Assembly: GCA_934663595.1 (NCBI GenBank)
Contig: CAKUKM010000006.1
Coordinates: 1 to 64,000 of the forward strand
DNA length: 64,000 nucleotides
Direction of reading: 5' to 3'
Source of the DNA: an uncultured Clostridia bacterium
Lineage (GTDB): Bacteria; Bacillota; Clostridia; Christensenellales; Aristaeellaceae
In this document: positions 41,901 through 49,032 of the stretch, one piece after another
Layout: each line of letters begins with the position of its first letter
How positions within the stretch are numbered: the stretch's first letter is position 1
Program-made: the position numbers and the translations under genes
The notes under the pieces: model-generated
Database searches by the model: none
What the model was told of the DNA's origin: nothing
The model's input: the letters and a program-made list of their open reading frames with translations, nothing else

Positions 41901-44900
41901 TGATCGTAAGGCCGATATCGGAGAACAGGTCGTGCGCCATGCCGGTTACGAACACGACCGGCAGGAACACGCAGATCGTCGTGAGCGTCGATGCGAACAG
42001 CGCGCCCGAAATCTGGCTCACGCCCTGAATGCATGAGGTCAGTATCGGCAGATGTTCCTCGTTGCGCAGGCGATAGATATTCTCAATGGCGACGATCGAA
42101 TTGTCCACCAGCATGCCCACGCCCAGCGCGAGACCCGACAGCGACAGCACGTTCAGCGTAATGCCCGTAAAATACATGCACACGAACGCCGCCACCACGC
42201 TCAGCGGAATCGAGAACGCGATGATGATCGTCGGCCGATAGTCCATCAGGAAGATCAGCAGAATCAGGATCGCCAGCGCGCCGCCGCTGACCAGATTGCT
42301 CAAAACCGAATCGACGATGATGTTGATGTAATCGCCCTGGTTGAACAGGTCGATGATCTTGAGGCCCGGCACGCTGCCCGTCAGTTCCTCGTTCTTCGCG
42401 GCCACCTTTTTCGCTACGTCCGTGGTCGAGAACGTGGACTGCTTTTCAATCGACAGGAGAATGCCGTTTTCGCCGTCGACCTTGGTGAAGGTATCGGCGC
42501 TGTTATCGGTGATTTCCACGCGCGCAACGTCGCAGAGGCGCACGTCGTCTACGCCCTCGAGGCCGAGCGAGAAGAGCTTGACGTTCTTCAATTCGTCGAG
42601 GCTGGCGAATTTGTCGCCCACGCGAACCAGATATTGATTCTCGCTCGCATCATAGACATAGCCGGCCGGCATGGACATGTTTTCCGCGCCGAGAATGGTC
42701 GCGACCGTCTGAAGCGTGATTACGCCGTCGAGGCCCGCGTTCTTGAGCGCCTCGTCGCGCTTCTTTTCAAACTCGCTGCGCGCCTCGGAAAGCTGCGCGG
42801 ACGCGTCGTTCAGCTTCTTCTCCGCATCGGCAAAGCCGCTCTCCGCCTGGCTGCGGCCGTCCTCGAGCTGCTTTTTCGCATCGGCAATCGAGGTATCCGA
42901 ATCGACGCCCTCGATCATGCCGCCGGGAATAATTCCCTTTTCGAGCTTGGCCAGCATCGAATCGATCTGCGCAATTCCGGCCTCGAGCTGCTTTTTGCCC
43001 TGAACCGCCTGCGCGTACTGCTTGTTGCGCTCATCGTCGTCGAGCGCCAGCTTCAGCGCCTTGTATTCGTCCGAGGCCTCGATCTTTTCAATCGCCTTGT
43101 CCATTTCGGCAATCGCCGCGCGCAGCGTTTCCGCCGTCGCGCCGCCGCCGCTGGACAGCTTTTTCAGCTCTTCGATTTCCTTATCCAGCGCCGCAATTCG
43201 AATCTCCAGCCGCGCGATTTTGCGCTCGGCCTCCTGAATGCGCCCCTCGACGTTGCCGCCGCCGAGATCGTCCAGCGCCTTCTGCTTCGCCTCCACCTGC
43301 TGATTCAGTTCGCCCAGCGCAGCCTTTTTGGCGTTTACGTCCGCCTGCGCGGCGCTGACCTTTTCCTCCGCCGCCAAAAGCGCCGCTTCCGCTTCCTTCA
43401 GCTCCGCGCGAAGCTCCTCCTCGGTCTTACCCTCCGCGCTCGCGCCAAACCAGCCGTGCACGGTATTCAGGACCGATTCCTCCCCATCCGCAGCGGGCGT
43501 TTCCTCGCTCGCCGCCGTCGGCTCGGGCGTAATTTCCGCCGTCGCCGCTTCAGTCGGCGCAGTCGTAGGCTCGACGGTGGGCGCTTCAGTCGGCGCAATC
43601 GTGGGCTCGGCGGTCGGCGCGTCGGTGGGAACCGCAGTCGGCTCCGCAGTGGGGGCCTCGGTGGGCGCTTCGGTCGGGAGATTGCCGAGCTGCGCTTTGA
43701 TTTCATCCACGCGCTTCTGCGCCGCGTCGCGCTCGCTTTCGGCGGTCTTCAGCGCCGCCTCCGACGCATTCAGCGCGGCCTGCGCATCGCTCTGCTGCTG
43801 CTTGAGCGCCTCGAGCTGCTTTTCAAGCGTCGCTGCGTCCGCGTTTTTGAGGTCTTCGATGTATTTCTGCTGATTTTCCTTTTGCTGAATCAGCGCGTCG
43901 CGCTCCGCGGTGGCCTGCTGAATCTGCTCGTCGACGCGGTCGCTCGAGCCGCTCTCCAGCGCGTCCAGCATTTTCTCCAGGCGCTCCTTTTCCGCGCGGA
44001 AATTCGCGAGCTGTTCCTCGAGCATGCTCAGCAGCTTTTTCTGTTCAGGCGTGAGACTGGAGATCTTTTCGAGCTGCTCGATGCCGGCGTTGACCTGATT
44101 GAGCTGCTTCTGCAGCTCCTCGCGCTGCGCCTTGAGCTGAGTAATTGCGCTCTGAATCTGCGCTTCGCCGGTGGAAAGCTGCTGCTGGGCGTCGTCCAGC
44201 CGGCTCAGCGTACTCTTTTTCGTGCGCGCGAGCTGCTTTTTGCCATCGGAAATCTGGGCCTGCGCGTCGTTCAATTGCTGCTCCGCGTCGGCCAGCTGGG
44301 AATCCACCTCGCGCAGAATCGCGCTGTTGAGAACGTCGATGCGATCCTGATCGATCGTAACGTCGACCTCCTGCGTAATCACGCCCGACGACGTGACCGA
44401 CGCGACGCCGTTGATCGCCTCGTATTCGGGAATCAGCGTGTCTTCGACGTATTCGGACAATTCATAGATGTCCATATCGTCGCGCGAGACGGACACAATC
44501 GTGACCGGCAGCATGTCCGGATTGATCTTCATGATCGCCGGCGCGCCGACGGAATCGCTCCATTCGGCGGACAGCGTGGATATTTTGGAATTGATTTCGA
44601 TCATCGCGGTGTTCATATCCGCGGTATCGTTGAACTCGAGAATCACCAGCGCCACATTGTCGCGGCTGGAGGATTGAATGTTCTTTACGTCCGTCAGCGT
44701 CGCAAACGAAGCCTCCATCGGGCGCGTGACCTCGTCCTCCACCTGCTCGGGCGTCGCGCCGATATAGGTGGTATAGACCACGACATACGGAAAATTCATA
44801 TTGGGCAGCAGGTCGGTCGTCATGTGCGTAAACGAAATCACGCCCAGCACGAGAATCAATATCACGCCGACGATGACCGTATAGGGTTTTTTGACGCTGT

Positions 44901-44913
44901 ATTTTCCGAGCAT
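38962..44913 (-). CDS. Giant RND-family exporter with coiled-coil insertion and repeat tail
   Basis: 1983 residues, against 1000-1050 for a normal RND pump. Residues 1-205 hold TM1 and the first porter subdomain (TTDLLPNMNFPYVVV). An approximately 520-residue extracytoplasmic insertion (205-728) is mostly Gln/Glu/Ala-rich coiled coil, broken by a Pro/Thr-rich hinge of PTEAPT repeats (412-475). The transporter body follows, about 860-1545, with the proton-relay Asp in GVGMLVDNSIVAIENIYR. The last 440 residues are cytoplasmic: EPEAKPEDG repeats, an Asn/Ala-rich stretch and four 47-residue Pro/Gly/Gln repeats. The ATG at 44913 follows GGAGGA. In a monoderm the coiled coil may replace the adaptor and span the wall. 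Likely exports a large or hydrophobic substrate. Confidence 0.9.
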   Translation of the reverse strand: MLGKYSVKKPYTVIVGVILILVLGVISFTHMTTDLLPNMNFPYVVVYTTYIGATPEQVEDEVTRPMEASFATLTDVKNIQSSSRDNVALVILEFNDTADMNTAMIEINSKISTLSAEWSDSVGAPAIMKINPDMLPVTIVSVSRDDMDIYELSEYVEDTLIPEYEAINGVASVTSSGVITQEVDVTIDQDRIDVLNSAILREVDSQLADAEQQLNDAQAQISDGKKQLARTKKSTLSRLDDAQQQLSTGEAQIQSAITQLKAQREELQKQLNQVNAGIEQLEKISSLTPEQKKLLSMLEEQLANFRAEKERLEKMLDALESGSSDRVDEQIQQATAERDALIQQKENQQKYIEDLKNADAATLEKQLEALKQQQSDAQAALNASEAALKTAESERDAAQKRVDEIKAQLGNLPTEAPTEAPTAEPTAVPTDAPTAEPTIAPTEAPTVEPTTAPTEAATAEITPEPTAASEETPAADGEESVLNTVHGWFGASAEGKTEEELRAELKEAEAALLAAEEKVSAAQADVNAKKAALGELNQQVEAKQKALDDLGGGNVEGRIQEAERKIARLEIRIAALDKEIEELKKLSSGGGATAETLRAAIAEMDKAIEKIEASDEYKALKLALDDDERNKQYAQAVQGKKQLEAGIAQIDSMLAKLEKGIIPGGMIEGVDSDTSIADAKKQLEDGRSQAESGFADAEKKLNDASAQLSEARSEFEKKRDEALKNAGLDGVITLQTVATILGAENMSMPAGYVYDASENQYLVRVGDKFASLDELKNVKLFSLGLEGVDDVRLCDVARVEITDNSADTFTKVDGENGILLSIEKQSTFSTTDVAKKVAAKNEELTGSVPGLKIIDLFNQGDYINIIVDSVLSNLVSGGALAILILLIFLMDYRPTIIIAFSIPLSVVAAFVCMYFTGITLNVLSLSGLALGVGMLVDNSIVAIENIYRLRNEEHLPILTSCIQGVSQISGALFASTLTTICVFLPVVFVTGMAHDLFSDIGLTITYSLLASLIVAMTLVPSMAAALLKRQKKVRKQPVFGAIQRGYTRLLKGALRFKPLVLLAAVALLAVTVLQVPKMGMSFMPEVNSTQMTASLALDDQQDEAEQRAQAVELMNRIGDIRGVQTVGLNSGGTMSMLSGGSGSTLSYYIIVDSDAGRSNVDIARDIRAVSEDMNLNLSVQTSTMDISMLTGTGISVKVSGDDMDTLRAIAADVAEIVRSIDGATDVSDGLEASVPEMRIAVDKEKAIDKGLTVGQVIQFLATKLAGKTEITQATLDGKNLSIYVLDGRNSGITPDDLEDLEMEATLGEKSEMVRVGDIATVKESESFTSISRENQQRVVTVSFNVAEGYAANHVSDELEKKLNEYAAPDGYEIALAGENEMVTGIMSDLVFVLIIAIVLIFLIMVAQFQSFKSPIIVMFTLPLAFTGGLAALLITGMDLSIVAMVGFLVLSGVIVNNGIVFVDSVNQMRIGGMSKREALIETGRVRLRPILMTALTTILGMSTMALGTGMGAEMMQPMAVVVIGGLTYATLMTLFVVPVLYDIVNGEKMKAREIEMIREAAGLNRDNPEEGEENPEKSGKEPEAKPEDGEKKSEPEAKPEDGEKKSDPEAKPEDGTKKPEPEAKLTESEEVEPQPNQPESPIANPEEPKNAPQENANANGVRKNADANGARSNADVNAAQENANTAQANADANAAQLNVNANVAQANASAVQPGVPYGYPQPGMVPYYGYAPQYGYPPQYGYMPYGYNPYPGMNPQSGYPAPGNPVQSGAPVQPGNVPSMNSYAVQPGMNPQGGYPVQGGNPASANPSSGNPAQNGAAVQPGNIPPMNGYAVQPGMNPQGGYPVQDGMPASVNPSSGNPAQSGAPVQPGNIPPMNGYAVQPGMNPQGGNPVQGGMPASANPSSGNLAQNGADIHPGNVPQMSGYAVQPGVNPQGGYPVQGGMPVPPMNGYMPYGYAPYGAMQPGMFPPYPQPGVAPQSDSAQS
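39110..39673 (-). repeat. Four 141-bp in-frame repeats encoding the RND tail
   Basis: The marker CCGCCCTGCGG recurs at 39110, 39251, 39392 and 39533, an exact 141-bp period (47 codons). Protein unit contains VQPGNIPPMNGYAVQPGMN and ANPSSGNPAQNGA. High identity suggests recent expansion. Confidence 0.85.
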
Positions 44914-44944
44914 TCCGAGTTTTCCTCCATTGGTTGATGCTACC

Positions 44945-44973
44945 ATTATAGTTAGGCGGCTAATCTTTTTCAA
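44945..44973 (-). promoter_or_regulatory. Sigma-A promoter of the RND gene with dyad
   Basis: Minus strand TTGAAA, 17 bp, TATAAT. The spacer contains TTAGGCGGCTAA (44952-44963), a short dyad that could bind a repressor; regulators of RND genes often do so. Confidence 0.7.
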
Positions 44974-45019
44974 GCGATCCGCGACAATCTTTACACTTTT
45001 CTTGCATTTTGCGCAAAAC

Positions 45020-45045
45020 AAAACCGCTCCGAATCCGAAGCGGTT
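45020..45045 (-). terminator. Terminator of the recJ-cyclophilin operon
   Basis: Minus strand AAACCGCT-TCGGATTCGG-AGCGGTTT followed by TGTTTTG. E1 copy 3 therefore lies inside the 3' UTR of this long operon. Confidence 0.65.
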
Positions 45046-45056
45046 TCATCACGGCC

Positions 45057-45264
45057 CAGGAGAGCTCGAGAGGACAAAGTCCTCTCGAACTTAAAATCGA
45101 GCTCAGCGACATGCGCGGTGAGCGCGGGGCTATTTTATCGCAGGGAAATCCCATTTCCCGGAGAGAAAATAGCTACCTTACAAGTTTTGCGCCCGGGGAT
45201 TTCGAAGAAATCCTAGCAAAACTTGCGTGGGGGTGGTAGTGGCGGGGGAGCTTGCTCCCCCGCC
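45057..45264 (+). repeat. Dispersed structured repeat E1, copy 3
   Basis: Full-length copy: GAGAGGAC/GTCCTCTC hairpin (a compensated change relative to copies 1 and 2), the same GGGAAAT-CCC-ATTTCCC core, CAAGTTTTGC (45181-45190) / GCAAAACTTG (45216-45225) around GGATTTC/GAAATCC, and a final GGCGGGGGAG-CTTG-CTCCCCCGCC with ACAATTTTT. It ends 7 bp from the cyclophilin stop codon, in antisense orientation to that gene. Confidence 0.8.
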
Positions 45265-45271
45265 ACAATTT

Positions 45272-45799
45272 TTACCTCGTTCCATATTTGGTCAGCGGGT
45301 ATTCCTTGCCGAAGGTTTCCACCGTGACCTTGCGCATCTTCTGTTCCTCCACCGGGCGATCCTGCATGCCGGTGCGGACGGACGCGATATCGTCCACCGT
45401 CTCGATGCCGTCCGTGACCTTGCCGAACGCGGCGTAGCTGCCGTCGAGGTGCGGCGCGTCCGCATGCATGATGAAGAACTGGCTGCCGGCGGAATTCGGC
45501 ATGCCGCTGCGCGCCATCGAGATCACACCGCGGGTGTGGCGCAGCGTATTCTCGCGATAGCCGTTGCGCGCGAATTCGCCCTTGATCGTGTATCCCGGGC
45601 CGCCCATGCCGGTGCCGGTCGGGTCGCCGCCCTGAATCATGAAGCCGGGAATCACGCGATGGAAGATCAGCCCGTCGTAAAAGCCGCTGGACGCGAGCGA
45701 GATGAAATTCGCCACCGTGTTCGGCGCGATTTCGGGATACAGCTCCAGCGTAATGGTCTTTCCGGATTCCATTTCAATCTTGACGATCGGATTGCTCAT
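45272..45799 (-). CDS. Cyclophilin-type peptidyl-prolyl cis-trans isomerase
   Basis: 175 residues, cytosolic, catalysing proline isomerisation in folding proteins. Family motifs: FYDGLIFHRVIPGFMIQGGD with the catalytic Arg, then RGVISMARSGMPNSAGSQFF and YAAFGKVTDG. GAGGAGG before ATG 45799. Thirteen bp after a lipoprotein paralogue, last gene of the recJ operon. Confidence 0.95.
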   Translation of the reverse strand: MSNPIVKIEMESGKTITLELYPEIAPNTVANFISLASSGFYDGLIFHRVIPGFMIQGGDPTGTGMGGPGYTIKGEFARNGYRENTLRHTRGVISMARSGMPNSAGSQFFIMHADAPHLDGSYAAFGKVTDGIETVDDIASVRTGMQDRPVEEQKMRKVTVETFGKEYPLTKYGTR

Positions 45800-45812
45800 A
45801 CTCTTTTCCTCC

Positions 45813-46430
45813 TCAATCGGTAATGGTCTGGTAGGGGTATTCATAATCGTGGGTATTGACGCGGATATAGCGAATCGTGCGCGTTTTCAGCGGCGCGTAC
45901 CGCTCGTCCACCGGCTGCGACGCGATCGAATCGATCACGTTCAGCGTCTCTTCATCCGCCGCGCGCCCAAACGACGCGTAGTGCCCATCATATTCCGGAT
46001 AATTGCCCTGCATGATGAAGAACTGCGAGCTCGCGGAATTGACGTCGCCCTCGCGCCGCGCCATCGAAATCGTGCCGCGCATGTGCGAGGGATTGTCCTT
46101 GCCGAAGCCGTTTTCGGAAAACTCGCCGCGAATCGTGTAATCCGTGCCGCCGGTGCCATCGTTGTTCGGGTCGCCCGACTGAATCAGCACGCCCGGCACC
46201 ACGCGGAAGAACTGCAGCCCATCGTAAAAGCCGTCGTTGGCCAGCGCGATGAAATTGCCCACGGTGTTCGGCGCGGCGGAATAATACAGTTCAAACCGCA
46301 TTTCGCTGCCGTCGTCCATGGTGATCGTCGCGATCGGGTTCGGCGCGCCGGCCAGCGGATCCTCCGTTTTGCATGCCGAGAGCGCGAGCAGCAGCGCCGC
46401 GGCCATCAGAATCAGCAGCGCGCGCTTCAC
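45813..46430 (-). CDS. Lipoprotein cyclophilin-type peptidyl-prolyl isomerase
   Basis: 205 residues. Lipoprotein signal MKRALLILMAAALLLALSAC, lipidated Cys20, so it is anchored outside the membrane and probably assists folding of exported proteins. Cyclophilin motifs FYDGLQFFRVVPGVLIQSGD, RGTISMARREGDVNSASSQF, YASFGRAAD; the His-Arg pair of the paralogue is Phe-Arg here. GTG start overlapping the hemZ stop by 4 bp, with GGAGG 7 bp upstream. Confidence 0.92.
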   Translation of the reverse strand: MKRALLILMAAALLLALSACKTEDPLAGAPNPIATITMDDGSEMRFELYYSAAPNTVGNFIALANDGFYDGLQFFRVVPGVLIQSGDPNNDGTGGTDYTIRGEFSENGFGKDNPSHMRGTISMARREGDVNSASSQFFIMQGNYPEYDGHYASFGRAADEETLNVIDSIASQPVDERYAPLKTRTIRYIRVNTHDYEYPYQTITD

Positions 46431-47944
46431 AGCCGCGCCTCCGGGAAGATCATTTCGCGCTTGCGGGCGAGCATTTCATCCACGCGCGAAACGTACTGCT
46501 CGATGTTTCGCACGTTGGCGGCGCGCTCGATGCGCAGCTGAATGTTGGAAAACCGGAGCAATTCCGGATCGTAGCCGCTCAGCACGGCGCGCTCGTCCTG
46601 ATTGAACAGCCATTTGCTGATCGCGCCCGCGCCCAGCGCCAGCACGCTCGCGGTTTCCTCCATGTTGCCGATGTTGTAAAGGCACGCCTTGCCGGGCCTG
46701 GCATAGCCCACGTTTTCGAGATTGCCGGCCATGTATTTCTGCCGATACAGATAATACGGCCGCCAGCCCGCCTGCGTAAGCTCCCGGCGCGCCAGATCGA
46801 TCATCTCCTGCGCGCCCGCGGCGGAAACCTGGCCGTGCGCGCCGTTCTGGACGTGCATCTGCTCGTGCAGCTTGCTGGATCGCTTGATCGCCAGCGCGTG
46901 CACCGTGACCGAATCGGGCTTTAATTCCATTACCCTTTCGATCGACCGCGCGAAGATCTCCGGCGTTTCGCCCGGCAGCGCGGCGATTAAATCCATATTG
47001 ATATCCTGAAAGCCCATCTCGCGCGCCAGCCGATATGCGCGCACGGTGTCCTCGCCGGTATGCGCGCGGCCCACGCGGGCGAGCGTCTCGTCCGAAAACG
47101 TCTGCGGATTGACCGAAATGCGGTCGACCCGGCGCTCCAGCATCATCCGGAGCTTTTCGCGATCGATCGTATCGGGCCGGCCCGCCTCGACCGTCCATTC
47201 CTTCGCGCCGGGAAACGCCTCCTGCGCCGCATCCAGCACGCGCGCCAGCGCGGCCGCGGGAATCGCGGTCGGCGTGCCGCCGCCGATATAGCCCGCGCGC
47301 AGCCTGAGGCCCTTTTCGCGCATCATTCGGCCGGATTCGGCAATTTCATGCTCCAGCGCGGCCACATACGGCTCCACCAGCCGCCCGTCGCCGATTTCTC
47401 CGGACGCAAACGAGCAATACGAGCACCGCGTGGCGCAGAACGGTATGCCGATGTAAAGGTCGAATTCATCCTTTTCGGGATGCAGAATGCCCGATTGCAT
47501 GTCCGCGATCTGGCTGAGCAGCTCCGCGCGGTCGGGCGAAACATCGAACGCCTCAGTGAGCCGCGCCTTCGCCTGCTCGCGCGTCAGCCCCGCTTCCAGC
47601 CCTTCGTACAGAAGCCGCGTGGGCCGAATGCCGGTCAATGCCCCCCACGGGAGGTTCAGGCCCGTCATTTCCTTTAAAAGGCGATACAACCCGTCCTTCA
47701 CGCACCGCTTGCGCATGCGCTTGATCTCGATCGGATGGCCCGTGCAAACGGGCGTTTCGGTGCGATGCGAATGGTTTTCGCACGCCCAATCGTCGATCCA
47801 CAGGCCGTTTTCCTCGCGCGCGGTATGCGTGAACGCCTTTTCCGGTTCGTCCTCCACGAAATCCACGTCGCCGTAAAACAGGCGCAGCACGTCGCCCAGA
47901 TCGTTTTCAAATTCGGGCGTTGCGGTAATCAGGCGAATTCTCAT
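46427..47944 (-). CDS. hemZ: HemZ-type radical SAM coproporphyrinogen dehydrogenase-like protein
   Basis: 505 residues. A 165-residue N-terminal domain (RPTRLLYEGLEAG) precedes a radical SAM barrel with the cluster motif CATRCSYCSF at about 170, then GYIGGGTPTAI and TVEAGRPDTI, and a HemN-like C-terminal domain. HemZ is annotated as oxygen-independent coproporphyrinogen III oxidase, but the activity of many HemN-like proteins is uncertain. No other haem genes lie nearby. Position after dtd and the MBL hydrolase is conserved in Clostridia. Overlaps both neighbours by 4 bp. Confidence 0.9.
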   Translation of the reverse strand: MRIRLITATPEFENDLGDVLRLFYGDVDFVEDEPEKAFTHTAREENGLWIDDWACENHSHRTETPVCTGHPIEIKRMRKRCVKDGLYRLLKEMTGLNLPWGALTGIRPTRLLYEGLEAGLTREQAKARLTEAFDVSPDRAELLSQIADMQSGILHPEKDEFDLYIGIPFCATRCSYCSFASGEIGDGRLVEPYVAALEHEIAESGRMMREKGLRLRAGYIGGGTPTAIPAAALARVLDAAQEAFPGAKEWTVEAGRPDTIDREKLRMMLERRVDRISVNPQTFSDETLARVGRAHTGEDTVRAYRLAREMGFQDINMDLIAALPGETPEIFARSIERVMELKPDSVTVHALAIKRSSKLHEQMHVQNGAHGQVSAAGAQEMIDLARRELTQAGWRPYYLYRQKYMAGNLENVGYARPGKACLYNIGNMEETASVLALGAGAISKWLFNQDERAVLSGYDPELLRFSNIQLRIERAANVRNIEQYVSRVDEMLARKREMIFPEARL

Positions 47945-48567
47945 AGCCGATACCTCCTGCGCTCCGCTCCAATCGTGGTTTCGCCGCCGTGGCCGGGCAG
48001 CACGCGCGTGTCCTCCGGCAGCGCCAGCAGCGTTTTCAGCGACCGCGCGAGCGCGAACATATCGCCGCCATACAGATCCGTGCGCCCATAGCCCGCCTGA
48101 AACAGCGTGTCGCCCGAAAACAGAACGCCGCCTTCCTTTTCATAAAAGCAGACCGAGCCGCGCGTGTGGCCGGGCGTGGAAAGCACCTGCATTTTCGCAC
48201 CGCAGACCTCGATTTCGTCCTCCAGCGCCTCAAACGGGAGCATTTTCGGCAATTCCAGCACCGAAACCTCGCGATTGAACGCGTTTTTGACCGGATCGGT
48301 CAGCAGCTCCGCGTCCGCCGCCGACACGAACACCTCCGCGCCGGTTTCCCGCCTAAGGGGCTCGGCGGCGAGCATGTGATCAAAATGCCCGTGCGTGAGC
48401 AATATCGCCGAGAGCCTGCGCCCGGAATCGGCGATCGCGCGGCGCAGCAGGGCGAGATCATCGCCCGGATCGATTAAAAACGCGTCCGCGCGCCCGTCCG
48501 GGCACACGAGATACGCGTTCGTCTGATACGCCCCGCAGGGCAGGGCGCGAATTTCATTTGGATTCAT
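47941..48567 (-). CDS. MBL-fold metallohydrolase (glyoxalase II-like)
   Basis: 208 residues. Metal-binding HGHFDHM, later PGHTRG, FSGDTLF and LPGHGG, all ligands of a binuclear Zn/Fe site. Probably a hydroxyacylglutathione hydrolase-like thioesterase, but the glutathione-binding C-terminal domain is missing, so the thiol substrate is unknown. The ATG at 48567 is 2 bp after dtd, with AAAGG upstream; part of the recJ-relA-dtd-MBL-hemZ operon. Confidence 0.9.
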   Translation of the reverse strand: MNPNEIRALPCGAYQTNAYLVCPDGRADAFLIDPGDDLALLRRAIADSGRRLSAILLTHGHFDHMLAAEPLRRETGAEVFVSAADAELLTDPVKNAFNREVSVLELPKMLPFEALEDEIEVCGAKMQVLSTPGHTRGSVCFYEKEGGVLFSGDTLFQAGYGRTDLYGGDMFALARSLKTLLALPEDTRVLPGHGGETTIGAERRRYRL

Positions 48568-48569
48568 AT

Positions 48570-49019
48570 TCAAAAACCTTTCTTGCTGTCCAGCAGGATG
48601 GTGACCGGCCCGTCGTTTAACAGCTCGACCTCCATGTGCGTGCGGAACCGGCCGGTCAGCGTCGGAACGCCCTGCTCCGCCAGCATTTCCCGCAGGCGCT
48701 CGCACAGCGGCTCCGCCTGCTCCGGCCGCGCGGCCTTTACGAAATTCGGCCGCCGCCCATGGCGCGCGTCCGCCAGAAGCGTAAACTGCGAAACCAGCAG
48801 CACGCTGCCGCCTACGTCCTTCAGGGACAGGTTCATCTTGTCGTCCGCATCCTCAAACACGCGAAGGCCCGCGATTTTGTCCGCGCAATAGCGCGCGTCC
48901 GCTTCCGTGTCGCCCTCCTCCGCGCCGACCAGCACGAGAAAGCCGCTCTGTATCTCGGAAACGCGCTCGCCCGCCACCGTGACCGACGCGCGCGTCACTC
49001 TCTGGATTACACACCGCAT
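48570..49019 (-). CDS. dtd: D-aminoacyl-tRNA deacylase
   Basis: 149 residues, the standard Dtd length. It removes D-amino acids mischarged on tRNA. Motifs: N-terminal MRCVIQRVTRASVTV, SQFTLLADARHGRRPNF (SQFTL) and the Gly-cis-Pro region NDGPVTILLD. GAGGAGAA before ATG, 13 bp after relA. Confidence 0.96.
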   Translation of the reverse strand: MRCVIQRVTRASVTVAGERVSEIQSGFLVLVGAEEGDTEADARYCADKIAGLRVFEDADDKMNLSLKDVGGSVLLVSQFTLLADARHGRRPNFVKAARPEQAEPLCERLREMLAEQGVPTLTGRFRTHMEVELLNDGPVTILLDSKKGF

Positions 49020-49032
49020 ATCGTTATTCTCC

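Noticed and set aside
42052..44937. Long open frame of about 960 codons on the plus strand
   Set aside because: It is antisense to the RND gene, rich in His/Arg/Gln with no motif, and arises from high GC codon use of the real gene.
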